Positions 46,229 to 58,296 of a DNA stretch of 64,000 nucleotides are shown here, in pieces. The position numbers and the translations under genes were made by a program. Every line of letters begins with the position of its first letter. Position 1 is the first letter of the stretch. This DNA is from Microthyrium microscopicum (taxonomy: Eukaryota; Ascomycota; Dothideomycetes; Microthyriales; Microthyriaceae): positions 1,199,744 through 1,263,743 of the forward strand of contig MU004230.1 of NCBI GenBank assembly GCA_010405405.1, written 5' to 3'. Below the pieces are notes generated by a model. The model saw nothing but the letters and a program-made list of their open reading frames with translations, was not told the origin of the DNA and searched no databases.

Positions 46229-49200
46229 CTAATGAACGCGGGGAGCAGTGGTGCTAGCATCCATGTTGCCTAGTAACATGTTAGATAATAGAGCTTTACA
46301 GATGAGGATCGTCTTTACCTGTCAATTCGGCAACTCGAGCTTTGATTCTGGCCACTCTCGATTCGATGGTCTCTTCACCACTAGTGTCACCATCATCGGA
46401 ACGGGCACTGGCACTTGGATTGCGACCATGATGCTGGGCATCACTAGCATCATTCAGTCGCTGAGCACGTTCTGCAGCATTCTTGCGGATTTGTGCCCAT
46501 CTATCAGAAGGTGAGCTTGTGTCAGCCCCAGTCGGTTGATCTACACTCGTCTCTGACATGTTATGGCTATGGACGGGTTTCTTGCCCAATGCCTGCGATG
46601 TTGGAGAAGAGTAGTCCGGCTCACGATGCACTTTGACAGGAATGCGATTATTAGCCGCACGTTTGATGACTGGTGGAGGTGCTGCCGCATCATCATCGCC
46701 GTCATCATAAGGTTCGTCTTCAGGGACAAATGCAGGAACGTCCTCTATAGGGCCTTGATCGAATCGTGAGAATTCTCGGTCTGCTTCCAGACGTTCTAAA
46801 GCTTCACGTCGAGCCTCATCGCGTTCCTGCTGGTCATCATGGCTATCATGTTGCATAGGTGGAGCATTGAATGTTGGCTCTTCGTGCACACTACGTGGTG
46901 GCGAGTCTGGAACTCTATCTGGTATGGGCTCTGGAGCTCGAGAAACCTCGGGAACAATGATAGGTCTGGATATAGGAGCCTTGGCTGCTGGCTTGCCTTC
47001 AAGCAGCGGATTTTGTCGTGGTTGTTTCTCCATGACTGACTTTTTACGGCCAAATAGCTTCTTAAACCCGCCGCCGGCTGGATCCTTCTTTTGTAACTTC
47101 TTATGTTCCTTGGGAGGACTCAACTTCTTCACTTCTGGACTAGGGGCTATCAACGGCTTGCTCTTGGCAGGGGGTGGTGAGTCATCTGGAGTCCGCAGAG
47201 CAGGGTGTTGGCCCTCTGGGGGCATTTTGTCATCCGCAAGTACATGTACTGGAGAGGCTGAAGATGGCACAGGGGCAGGGGGAGGTGTGACTGGACGAGT
47301 GGGAGTTCTCTCAATCTTGTCAGGCTCCTCTTCGGTTGGCAGTGCTGGAAGATCGCGGTTAGACAGTTCTCGCTGAACAGGTGTACGAGCACCATTTGAG
47401 GTGAGATCAATAGCACTCGTGCTGTTGCCATATCCCTTTCCTGTGCCTGCGTGCGGATCTTGCAGATATTGTTGTCTAATGTCATCTTTCAAGTTTCCAC
47501 TGTCATAATGATTGGTCCACTTAAGAGCCGCGCCAGCTTCGTTCAAAAAGTTACCCACAGTCATGGTACTGTTGGTTTTGGATGCTGAATCAGCATCCAA
47601 TCGAGATCTACGTTGCACAGAATTCTCCATATCGGCAGGTGTTTCTCCCTTTGCAAGTCTAATTGCGGCAGCTTGCAGTTTTTGATGCTTCTCCGGAGAA
47701 ATTCTGCTCGATGGTGTGGCTGCTAAGTCTCGATCCAAGGATTCTTGGGACGACTTTTCCTTCTTCTTCATAGTCGTCTTTTTACGGCTCAGTCGACCAC
47801 GTCTGGTGAATGAAAATCGACTTTTCTTTTCGGCGATATAAGCGCCTTCTTCTTGACCTGGCGATGCACCTTTGACCTGTTCTTCCATAAGAAGCCAATG
47901 GGCACCGCGGATATGAGTTTCAATGAGCGCGCATCTTCCAAACACGGCCTTTCGCTCTGCTGGCTCCTCCGCCGCGAGACTCGTCATCCAGACCCACCAA
48001 AAGGTTTCGTCCAAATCAAAATGAGCGATGCTAGCCAACTCACCGGGCTCAAGATCAGCAATGCCACCCATGGGACGATGTGATTGAGAGCTATGTGCCC
48101 GTGGCCCTCCCATCATTGGTATCTGCTTGTCCGGGGGAAGGAGTGTTGGAGATCGATCAGCCGGGAAACCTGTAGACAAGAAGTCCGCCCATGATGGAGT
48201 CGTTGGTCGTCCCAGATCGTTTGTCACACTGCCAGGCCCTGAGCGTATACCAGTACTACCAGGATTTGCCAGATCACCAGGGCTAGCCATCGAGTCGGAG
48301 AAATTGCCAAAGCCCATGTCTTCAAAACGAGACCATGATGGGTCTTGCACAGCAGTTCCGTTAGAAGGAACGGCAGACTGGTTTGTTGCTGAAATGCAAT
48401 CTAGAACTCGGCGGCATTCGTCCGTAAGTGCGCGAATCGGGTCTTCATAGTCCGAGAACTCTTGTAAAGCGTGGTCATCGTCGCGATATTCAAAATTCCT
48501 CGCTCTACGTAGAAGTGCAAATGGGGTTGGTGAAACATCCTGCACAATCATGACAACTTTAGTTGTAGCTGATTGCATTAAGCTAGGTGCTTCTGGAGGG
48601 TACTCGGTTTGCGAAAGGAGAGCTTGTAAGGACCGGGGTAGCTTCGAGATTCCGCTCACAGTTGGTCCCTGATCTGGAGCTAGAGAGCGCAGATATGCGA
48701 AAAACAAATGGCTAGTCGCATCGGCAGCACTATAATATGTTAGACTTGATATTTATTTTGCGCGTGGAAAGCGTACTTAGCCCATGATTTATAGCCTCCG
48801 TCAAAGCCTTTGCCTTGGTCAGAATGTTGAAAAGCCCACCATCCGGCATATCGTGAGAGTTTGCGGCCACCAAGGCCATTTGTCTTGCCTCGGGCAGACA
48901 CTGCGGCTAAGAGGTCGAAAAAGTCGTAGATGATCTCCTTTCGTGCATCAGAGTCTGTGCTTAGAGGAATGAAGACGTCAAAGGCATTCTTGGACATTTT
49001 TGAATCTTCACCTGTTAGTCCCTTTCCATTAGCGTGTAGATTTCCAACTCACCAACTTCTGCTGACTTGAAAAGTTCATATGTTTCCCATGTTACGACTC
49101 CGCCAGGGAGACGAGCCCAACACCACTTCATTATACTACAGAGGACCTGCAAAGCCATTAGCGTGGACCAACAATGATTTGAAAATAACCTACGATTGGT

Positions 49201-49600
49201 TCCATGAGTCGCAATTCACGACGGGCGAATGATTCGGAGCGCTTAGAGTCTGGCTCTCGATATTCTCCTTCATCATATCTGACTTTGAAATATTGACGAA
49301 CAAAGTTCTTGGAGCCTATTGGATCGAGACCGGGGCGGAAAGGAAGTAGGAGAAAGGGCATGTCGAGTGCTGCTCAGAGTCAGGAAAGATACCAGTAAAG
49401 TGGATAGAGCACACACCTCGAGATTTCATCTCATGCGTACAGACACTGATCAGCTTTTGAATTTCTTCAGGCTGAACCTCTGTCCGCGACCATGCTTCCT
49501 CCCAATTGGGTTTTGGTGGTGCCACAACATTGTTGGCCTCGAGGTTTTTCTTAGATCTCGAGTTTCCGTCGCGTCGAAAGACGCGGAAGATTGAAGGCAT
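46229..49600 (-). CDS. msb1: cell-polarity adaptor Msb1 (Msb1/Mug8 domain)
   Basis: Scaffold of polarised growth acting with Cdc42, Rho1 and formins. Six exons: 49600-49417, 49369-49194, 49146-49053, 49011-48777, 48729-46319 and 46269-46229 (introns 41-49 nt), 1046 aa. The N-terminal RhoGAP-like Msb1 domain is clear: KPNWEEAWSRTEVQPEEI, LDMPFLLLPFRPGLDP, MKWCWARLPGGVVTWETYE, FFDLLAAVSARGKTNGLGG, KLSRYAGWWAFQHSDQGKGF and AADATSHLFFAYLRSL. A second conserved part (ETFWWVWMTSLAAEEPAERK, HIRGAHWLLMEEQVKG) follows. The C-terminal half is disordered: Pro-rich, Lys-rich (PAGGGFKKLFGRKKS) and a helical end (ESRVARIKARVAELTG). The last small exon ends NMDASTTAPRVH. Confidence 0.93.
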
Positions 49601-51554
49601 CGTCGACTCTTGGTAGAGAAAAAGTTGAAAGGGGTTATGGTCAACTTTTGGATGCAAGAGGTGAAACTTGAAACAGCATTCGGAGAGAGATTTGGTAGGG
49701 CGACGGACAAAGTATAGGTAAATGAGGAAGAATTAAGCGCAAAGAGGGATGACGCGCACAGCACAATTGATGGAGGACAAGAGAATTAGAGAGTGGTGAG
49801 AGAGATTCTAGAGAGAGCGTGGTATTCGGCGAGGTTGTAGGAGTATTGAGAGTTGCAGCCCGTGGACATGGCAGTAGCGATGCAGGTGGATCATGGCCTG
49901 AGATGGAACGAAGCCTAAATTCGCTGGCACTGGCTCGCACCTGCATCAATCCAGAGACGCGACCTCCCAAAGTAGCGGCGACAGCACTAGGGGCTTGGTC
50001 CATGCACCAGCCGAGCTAAAAGATTGGAAAGAACAACCCATGAACAGTTAACGTATTCGGTAACTGCACCTGCCCATAACTAGCATCGCGACTGCCGCAA
50101 TTGCTGCGCTTTCTAATGATTTGGGATATGTTAGGGTGCATCAATACCTAGGTAGAGAAAGAGCCGCCTGAGCCACATAGTTACCCCGGATATCGTGGCA
50201 ATTGCATGATGTAGTTGCCCTCATTAGGGAGTCAAGGCAGTATATATACATCCACCAAACTGCTTTTCATATACATTGCTGTCGCACAACACCAACTACA
50301 AAAGTAACAATGCGCTATCTTCACCTGTCAATCTGTCAATCATTGACAACTTCTTCTCCTTTCGACAATGGCTGCGCTGGGCTGTCTCCCGCTCGTCAAA
50401 AACAGGAAATGAACAGGCTGTGAGGCGTCCAGCCCGCTGTCCCTCAATCACAAATCCACGCTGCTGCCCCTGATTTGTCCCTGCATTGACAACTCACTCT
50501 TTGCTGGCCTATCACCACTCTTTGTTCCATTTCCACCTAATTTTACTTGACCAAGTCTTTGCATTATCATTGATCATTCGCGACAACCCAACTACACTCT
50601 ACGCCTCACCAGACAGGAAGAGTTTTCTTGTGAGACCTGCAAGACAAGCTGTCATATGCACTCCAGCCATGCGCGTTGTTTGTATTTGGTACCTGAGGTC
50701 CTCTTCAATAGGCCAATGCGGGCACTAGACTATTCGGTACCAGTTCCACGCTATTCGAAGCTATCAAACAAAACCCGCGGTTAAATTCTCCAGCCTCTAA
50801 GAAAAAAGCCAAGATTTTTTCTTGCACGGAGTGACGGAGTGCGCCATACCCGCGAAGGTGTAACAGCCAATACTTTGAAATCGCCGAATCGGACCGTTAA
50901 AGACTTCAAAGGCGTCGCCAATTCTAGATGCTTTCAACTACTTGTACTTTTGGATCTTGGTAAAATGCAATTGATAATCTCCTACTAAAATCCTGGTGGT
51001 TCAAAACCTACATATTTAATTATTCATGATGCAGACGGTAGGACGATAAACCAGATATCCAGCACACATACTATCATTTGCGACTGCCAAAGTCAATATC
51101 TACTAGTAGTTGCAAATTCTTGGAGCCTGCTCGGATCAACGGATAAGGCTCCGATCGTTCACTCCAACGTTACTCTATCTGGCGAAAATGAACCTTGGCC
51201 AAAATACAAACCTGGTTCAATCATTTCAATCATTGATCTTCGCCAGGGTTACCTACACATACCTTGACATCCCAGTATCGCGGATCTCGAAGTGGGTGGA
51301 AGACTTGAGATGAAGAACTGGACCATGAGGTCTTTTTCTCCTTCTATTCTCCATTGCAACATGAGTCGACTTTTTCGCACTTCAATCTCCTCACTACCTG
51401 GGATTCAATGGACTTGAAAGATATATGATCAATCAGCGAGTGTAAGATTAGATATGTAAGTGCTGCAGCATCAGAACAGTTCCATCGTCTGGACTGGAAC
51501 CACAACCAAGTTACCTGGAAAGACGACCACGAACAAATTTTCTGCGCTTGCAAC
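49601..51554. other. 2-kb intergenic region
   Basis: msb1 promoter and 3' flank of the MFS gene. Short plus-strand frames (50202-50728) show no domain. It separates the core gene msb1 from the accessory cluster. Confidence 0.5.
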
Positions 51555-53277
51555 CTATATAATGTATCTAAAGCCTGGTGCTCTCCTCTCCTGAAAATGG
51601 TCCTCCACAACTTCCGGATGCCCAGCGGCCGCAGCCTCCTCTTCAGACAGCGCGAGCTTTGTATTCTCCCGAATGTGGACCCATCGCAAAATAGCAGCCA
51701 TAGTCGCGGTAAGCAGACAGACTATTGTGTTTGCAGTGCCTCCAGGAATGAACCGCGGACTATCTGTTGACGGGTACATATACGGACCATAAATACTTGC
51801 AGCGGTGCCCAGCATGTTGGCGATGGCGATGCATGCCGCTCGCTTGACAAGAGGACGAGGGAATGAGCTCACGGTCCATGATACCAGGATGGTGTCTAAA
51901 TATTGTTAGATTCATGACGAGAGTCAAGTTGGGAGGGCTGATGGTGTTGAACTCACAAGCAGATACGGAGCCTATTGGCATCAAGAACATGGCGAAGAAT
52001 CGTGCCCCAGTATGAGTGGTTCCCGTGGCAATGGCGTTGCCGACGGCAGAGATGAGCATTAGGACGATGATGTGGATCGATCGATCTTCAAATTTCGCTG
52101 ATGTCCATGTCACGAGCAAAGACACCAAGAGAGTAGCGAACTTGAAGTTGTCAGCAATTGCGCAAAACCATCAATCGCTTGACTCACCCATGGTGGGACT
52201 GTCAGCAGCAGTGTAGTAATCGGACCATATCCGAGTGTGTTCACAATCGCTGGAAAGAAGTACTGAAATGTCAGACTGAGAAGACTGAAATGCTGGCAAA
52301 GCACAAAGAGTGGAAGCCGATAATCCTTGAGCGCGAGCTTTAAACCAATCCAGACAGATTCTGCGTGCCTGGTGTCATCCTCTTTGATGTCTTCTTTTAG
52401 TCTCCATGCTGCAAAGGCCTTTTCTTCTTCGTTCAGCCAGCGAGTCGTATGAGGATAGTCTGGTAGCACTACAGCAGCAGTTATAGCAACGACAATGGTT
52501 ATGGCTCCGTCCTGTCACTTGTTAGCACCGCGGAAGAAAGCTTTGCAATGGCAAGCTCACGATGATGAAAAGCCACCGCCAGCCTGCAATACCTCTGTGA
52601 CCGTTCAGATTCCCAAGAATACCAGCGCTGATCAATCCCCCAAACATCTGCGCGAGCGCGTTGCCCGCGTACAGATATGAAATTCGACGAGTCAGCTCCG
52701 GGCGTGTATACCAGGAACTCATGAGGAAGACAGCGCCAGGGAAGAACGGCGCCTCTACAAAGCCCAAGAGAAAGCGCACAACAACGAGCGAAGGAAAGCT
52801 GTGGACAGCCGCGTTGCAAGTCGACACCACGCCCCAGAGTGTCATGACGGTCCCAAGGTACAGCGACGGACGCTTGACGCGCGTGATGAGAAGATTGGAT
52901 GGCAACTGCATGAGTAGGTAGCCCACAAAGAGGACTGATGTCGCGATGTTGTAGTCGTCGCCTTTCATCTTGAGGTCTTTCTGCAAAGTTCCCTGACGTG
53001 CTTGTGAAAGATTAGAGCGGTCGAGGTAGTTGAGCAAGTACATGAGGACCAGGAACGGGAGTAGGTGAATGTCGATGCTCCTGACAAGCTTTCGATGCAT
53101 TAGATCGCGAACACCAGTGTCGAGGTTTTCGAATTTGGTGGCCCATTCAGCAGTGGTGTCGCCATCGTAGACTGGCGTCACGGTGCCTTTGTGTGTCTCA
53201 GTGATGGGCTTTCCGTTGTCTCTATCGGAGGATATGGCCTCCTCAAACTTCTCATTGGTGTCCTTGAGTGTTTCCAT
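51555..53277 (-). CDS. MFS transporter, allantoate permease (Dal5/ACS) family
   Basis: Plasma-membrane importer of an anionic or small polar nutrient by family. Four exons: 53277-52561, 52511-52188, 52140-51957 and 51895-51555 (introns 49, 47 and 61 nt), 521 aa, usual for the family. The cytosolic N-terminus of about 70 residues is followed by 12 membrane segments. Family landmarks are LVLMYLLNYLDRSNLSQAR (segment 1 end), SVLFVGYLLMQLPSNLLI, RFLLGFVEAPFFPGAVFLMSSWY and IAGWRWLFIIDGAITIVVA (across the first intron). The linker has PHTTRWLNEEEKAFAAWRL. It is divergent from the dehydratase-like gene, with two copies of the 28-bp motif between them. Substrate unknown. Confidence 0.92.
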
Positions 53278-53692
53278 CTTTGTATGTACGTGTCGGCAGG
53301 AGGAAGTACAGTGAAGGCGGAAGACTGGAAAACTTCTCAAGGGAGTGAAGTATGCTATGTGACAAGGACAATGTTCAATCCCCGAGCTCTCTTATATGGT
53401 CATGCCACTCCCTCCCAGAAAATGGTGTTCATATCCAGCGTCGATCATCGACTCGCAGTTCACCCTTGCCGGCCAGATAGGCGTTTTTGCTATCGTGTGC
53501 TTCCCATGGGGACATTCGCTCATGTAGCTGCTGATATGATATAGATACGAAGCATTCGCACCCGCACACCTTGTTTAGTTCGAAGAGTTATTCGCTTATG
53601 CAGAAGACGAATTGAGTTATGCCAAATGCTGTCAGATTCAGAACTTATCGAATTCTAGGTCGCGGAGGCCGGATAAGTCATGGACGCTAGGC

Positions 53693-53720
53693 TGTCGTTC
53701 TCGCGCACCATATCCGGTGA
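53693..53720 (+). promoter_or_regulatory. 28-bp cluster motif, copy a
   Basis: Fits TGTCG-N4-CGC-N-CAC-N3-AT-N-CG, the 15 positions shared by all four copies. It matches copy b at 22 of 28 positions. It lies 415 nt upstream of the MFS start. Confidence 0.7.
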
Positions 53721-53858
53721 ACGGGAACATCCGCCCATTATGCCTACTTGTCAGTGGTAAGGATGAGATTTCATAACAAATATCGCGATCATCCAAGAAT
53801 AGTAGCGAAGTCTAGGTGGAAGAGCCCTGTAGTCAAGGATGTGTGGTTGACATTAGGT

Positions 53859-53886
53859 TGTCGCACCCGCTCACCACATCCGGTAA
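53859..53886 (+). promoter_or_regulatory. 28-bp cluster motif, copy b
   Basis: Same pattern, matching copy c at 22 of 28 positions. It lies 267 nt upstream of the dehydratase-like start. A CTTCTTTT-rich stretch follows, as after copy c. Confidence 0.7.
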
Positions 53887-54153
53887 GGCTTCTTTTTCCA
53901 TTCTATCATTCTAATTGTGGGCCTGACTTTTGATTTCTTTGACATCTCATTTGACATGACTGTTGAGATCAATTGTTTGAAACACTGATTCGATGACCCA
54001 ATTTATCGTCATCAGGTCGTTTTACCAGTGGCACTAGGCGTGCATCCTGGCAGCATTTTGGTCCTATAAGGTGCGTTACACAGTCGCTTGCATTCTTCCA
54101 AAGATAAAGCAATTCCAAGATATATCTAACTTTATCGATCAGAAGCAATCGCT

Positions 54154-55585
54154 ATGGTTTCACACGCCATACTCGAGAACGGGACCAACTCGCTACGCCA
54201 CTATGTTGGCAGATACATCACTGACCTGCCGAAACCGGCGGTGATAATTGACAGATCAAAGATGCGTCGACACTGTCAATCTCTCGACAAAGCCGTCAAT
54301 TTCCTGGGAGTGGATTTCAGGTTCCATGTGAAGACGCACAAGGTACCGGTACTTGACATGATTCCAAGCGTTGCTGACTATTGGTCAATAGACACGGGAA
54401 GGTGTGCGCCTTCAAGCTGGAGAATCGAAAGATGTTCGACTGATAGCATCAACCATGTCAGAAATCGACTTTCTCCAACCCGTCCTTCGTGGATTTCTCG
54501 ATGCTGGTCGCAAAGTCAACATGCTGTACGGTATGCCACTGCCACCTTCGCAAGTTGAACCGTTGGCAGACAAGGCCCAGCAGCTGGGTCCAGGCACTAT
54601 ATCCGTACTCATCGATCACGCATCACAGCTCCAGCATTTGATCCGCTTCTTCGAAAAGGCAGGAACCCCAGCAGGTGTCTATCTGAAAGTGGACACTGGC
54701 TACCACCGCGCTGGTCTCCCGCCATCCGGCATCAATAAGGATGGACTAGTCACTAGATTGATGGACTTGGAGAAGGAAGGCAAGATTGACTTTATCGGGC
54801 TATATTCACACAGCAGTCTTAGCTACAACGACTCGACGACGAAACAGGCGATGGCGAACCTAGAGGGTGAGATCCTTGGTTGCCTTGAGACACTTGATAA
54901 GAACGCGAGTCTTTTTCCAAGGGACAAGAATCTCACAATCAGCGTTGGCGCTTCACCCCAAGTGACTGCAGTGGAGAATCTAGTTGGACCAGAAAATACC
55001 TTATCTGAAGGCGCCAACAGTCTGCGACAGACAATGCAAAAGGCCATCACGGAAAGACCAAGCGGATTTTGCACAAGGCTTGAGCTTCACGCTGGCGTGT
55101 ACCCATTACTTGACGTTCAACAGCTTTCCACCCATTCTCGCGCCGACTTTGGCGATTACGAAGAAGAAATAGCCATCTGCGTCCTGGCAGAAGTGGTCAG
55201 TGTCTACAACGATGGCGAGCGAGCGCAGCCCGAAGCATTATTGGCAGTGGGCGTCACTGGCCTAGGACGAGAGCCGTGTGCTGCTTATGAAGGCTGGGGT
55301 ATACTTGATCGTGAGGCATACTCGCCTGATAGTGCTAAGCCAGAACGTCGCTTGGTCTTGAGTCGCATCAGCCAAGAGCATAGTATTGTTGCATGGAGCC
55401 AGATCAAGGGTCTTGGTGTAGAGGAGCAACTGTCTCCGATTCCTCTTGAAGTGGGCCAGACTGTTCGCATCTATCCTAATCATGCCTGCATTGCAGGTGC
55501 CATGTTTGACTCGTACTTTGTAGTGGATTCATCGGAAGATGGGAAACGAATTGTGGATATATGGGAAAGGGCGAGCAGGCGATAG
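54154..55585 (+). CDS. D-serine dehydratase-like / D-threonine aldolase-like PLP enzyme
   Basis: Fold-type III (alanine racemase-like) PLP enzyme of the Dsd1/D-threonine aldolase group, acting on D-beta-hydroxy amino acids. Two exons, 54154-54342 and 54392-55585 (intron 49 nt), 460 aa. The N-terminus has LPKPAVIIDRSKMRRHC and the PLP-lysine motif FRFHVKTHK, joined across the intron to TREGVRLQAG. Later come GVYLKVDTGYHRAG, GLYSHSSLSY and SVGASPQVT. The zinc site typical of Dsd1 is near the end: YPNHACIAGAMFDSYFVVD (His and Cys). The usual family sequence is RPHVKTHK; here Arg-Phe replaces Arg-Pro. Whether it dehydrates D-serine, cleaves D-threonine or acts on D-threo-3-hydroxyaspartate cannot be told. 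It lies between the MFS gene and the regulator. Confidence 0.9.
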
Positions 55586-55746
55586 TTCCATCACGTAACT
55601 CACGAAGTCCATGGGCGGGTATAATATAATGAGAATCGTATGTAAAAACTTAATGCTTTTATAACCTGACATATCTGCCTCAGACCAGAGCAGTCGTTAA
55701 CACAAGACGAAAAGACATCAAGGATTTTGTATCAACATGAACAGTC

Positions 55747-57777
55747 TCAAAGCACCGCGATATGCCTCTCAATCTGTTCCCTCGAAACTCCAGGCGTAAC
55801 TTGATATGAATACAAATTTCCAGTCTCATTACATCTCGCATAAACCAAAAACGACTGAATATGCTGGCTGGAATATGAGCCAAATTTCCCACTACCACCT
55901 TCATCATCCACTGTCTGAAACAGTGAAATTACGTCGCGCCCGTTCACGCGCTCATGGTTAATAACCTGCACTGCGTCCAAGATTTGAAAGACGGGAAAGT
56001 TTCCTTCTTCCAGAGCATCTTCTTTCAAGCGTTCTTCCAACCATTCCTGAATCCAGAGGCCTGTGGCCAGCTTGCGAGAGCGAAGAGCGCAGGCAAGTAA
56101 GAGCCCGGCAAAGCCAATTGTGTAGACGTTGAGTCGAATACAGTCGTTCCAATTGATTCCTGCAGCTATGCGGAGAAGTATTTGAATCCAATCTTCCATT
56201 TCTTCGTACAGGTCATCCGTGTCATCAAGAGATTTGCTACGTAAACTCTCCAGGGGTCCTGTGCATTGCATGGCTCGGGCAGTCACGTAGTAAGCAAAGT
56301 TGATCGCCAGACCATGTGACTGGAAGATTATCGGTGCGTTCTTTGGTTTTTGCACACTGTTGACATACCAAAGATTCAAGTCTTCCATGATCTCAGGCAA
56401 TTCGTGGTCTTGGAGAGAGGCATGCCACTCATCCAATTTCTCAGACTGATCGCTCATCAAAGCCATGAGCTCTTGATCCGATGTGGCGAGATAGGTTTCT
56501 TTGCTTGTGGTGTTTTTCAGAAGTGATGCTTCATAGGACGTAATGATTGCTGCGGTGCTGAGACGATGTGACTCGCAAAGTGTCCAAAGAACAGACGCTC
56601 TTCGATACGCCGACGTTTCCGACATGTTGTTGAACATCGGATCAAGCAATGGCGTTGACCACCTTCTATAGAAGTCCGGGACGCCGAAGTGGGCTCTGCG
56701 CCACCAGTTCTGCATCTTGACCTCCACCCATGCCGCGAGTAATCCAGCACCATCAGACATCAATTGATCGGAGTAGCTGATTAGTAGCTTTTCGATAGCT
56801 TGAGAATGAACCTGAAACTCTTTGAAGTTGCCCATTGACGATTCCAAGTAGCAGAACAGGACCAATGCTGTTAGGGCCACTGTTGGTTGTGAATGCAGTT
56901 CTTGATGTCCCCATGCAGATATCTGTCGCATCGCTGAACCGTAAAGCTCTCCACTCAAGCTCTCATGTCCAGCTTCTGGTCGATAACAGACACTTGAAGG
57001 AGCCGAAATCTTGGTAATCTTTCTTTGCGGTAGTGTGCGACTGAGACGACAAGCTGAAAGAGTGGCCATGGTGTCTCTGATGAGTCGTGACTGTCCACCA
57101 AGCGCCTCGATTTGGTTAAATGAGATATGCATTGCTGGCAAGCAGTAATGTCTCCATATGTTCATGTAGAACTTCATGAGATAACTGTAGTCGTGGCGTG
57201 GTACAAGTGTCGGTGGCATACGAATGCAGAGGTCGCTCGTACGCTTGCTATCCAACTGTGTCTCCTGAGAAGATAAATCCATGGGAGCATATGGCTCAGT
57301 CGACGTTTCGAAGTCATGATTATTTATATCATTCGAGTGCCAGTTAAAATCGTTATCTTCAAAATCTATTATCCTCGGATCGTCAGCATCGAGTGACCCT
57401 GTTGGACAAGGGGATGCTGTCGAGATAGTGAGAACTGTTGCTGAGCATGGTGGAGTACTTTGACTTTGTGAACCCTCACGGCTCAACGAAGCGATATCAA
57501 ATGAAGTCGAAATGGGCTTAGGGCGTGGTCTCTCAGTCTCACTCGGCCGAACGCTGCGAAATTCAAACGCCGGCGAGACTTGCTCACAAGGCTTCTCAAG
57601 CTTCAGACAGCTGCCACAGGTCGGTTTCTGTTCATCACACTTTTGATCTAATCAGCCAGGAAGCGAAAAAGTCTCAGCCATGGTCACCTTTTTTCGTCTT
57701 TTCCTGCAACTGACACAGCCCGCACGAGAGCGACAGATATTGGTCTTTTTCCGACGAGTCGGGGCGGGCCCATACAT
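55747..57777 (-). CDS. Zn2Cys6 transcription factor, likely regulator of the local cluster
   Basis: Two exons, 57777-57688 and 57639-55747 (intron 48 nt), 660 aa. The zinc cluster is split by the intron: MYGPAPTRRKKTNICRSRAG, then CVSCRKRRKK, joined to CDEQKPTCGSCLKLEKPCE, with Cys21, 24, 31, 38, 41 and 48. The acceptor is AAAAG at 57640 rather than the nearby TTAG, because only that choice keeps the cluster in frame. The long C-terminal part is the Fungal_trans_2 type (helical; SAMRQISAWGHQELHSQ, TVALTALVLFCYLESSMGN, AAWVEVKMQNWWRRAHFG). It is divergent from the HAD gene and convergent with the dehydratase-like gene. The shared 28-bp motifs suggest that it controls the cluster and itself; this is inference. 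Confidence 0.9.
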
Positions 57778-57899
57778 GATGCATTGATGAGGAATGCCTG
57801 TTGAAAGGTAGCCATCATATCAAAAAGGAATTGTCGACGCGGTCATGTATGTATGGGCTAGTTTACCTTGCTGTCGGAAGACCGACGTCAATTTAAAGT

Positions 57900-57927
57900 T
57901 GTCGCAGTCGCGCACCTCATTCGGTAT
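57900..57927 (+). promoter_or_regulatory. 28-bp cluster motif, copy c
   Basis: Same pattern; 23 of 28 positions match copy d and 22 match copy b. It lies 122 nt upstream of the regulator start. Confidence 0.7.
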
Positions 57928-58136
57928 AGCCCTTCTTTTCCCAGACTCTATATTTGGCCTCCTCGCTTGCAAGTCGAGACACTGACTCGACACTATATGG
58001 GCCGATAGTGAGATTAATCATGCTTTCTAGCAACTTTTGAAAAAATTACCTTTCAAGTATCTACCCGGTTCGGAAACTGGCAGGGGTCTTACTACGCCAG
58101 CAAATTGATCATGGTCCATCATCAACACGCGAGCGT

Positions 58137-58164
58137 TGTCGCTCTCGCGCACTTCATTCGAGAT
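58137..58164 (+). promoter_or_regulatory. 28-bp cluster motif, copy d
   Basis: Same pattern, 132 nt upstream of the HAD start and about 34 nt before its TATA box. It is the least like copy a (19 of 28). Confidence 0.7.
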
Positions 58165-58296
58165 AATGCCTCGAGAGGCACGTCAAGGTCATGAGGATAT
58201 AAATGATAGCTTTATCATCGATGTCGTCAGCTCGCCAACACATTCAACGGGGAGTTTCAATAATATAACCGCCTTAACCAAGTCTCCACCGTCATC

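Larger units (their letters stand above)
53278..54153. other. divergent promoter, MFS transporter / dehydratase-like gene
   Basis: 876 nt with two copies of the 28-bp cluster motif (53693 and 53859). A TATA-like TATAAG at about 54065 lies upstream of the dehydratase-like gene. No coding sequence recognised. Confidence 0.6.
57778..58296. other. divergent promoter, regulator / HAD hydrolase
   Basis: 519 nt with two copies of the 28-bp motif (57900 and 58137) and a TATA box (TATAAA, 58198-58203) 94 nt before the HAD start. No coding sequence. Confidence 0.65.
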
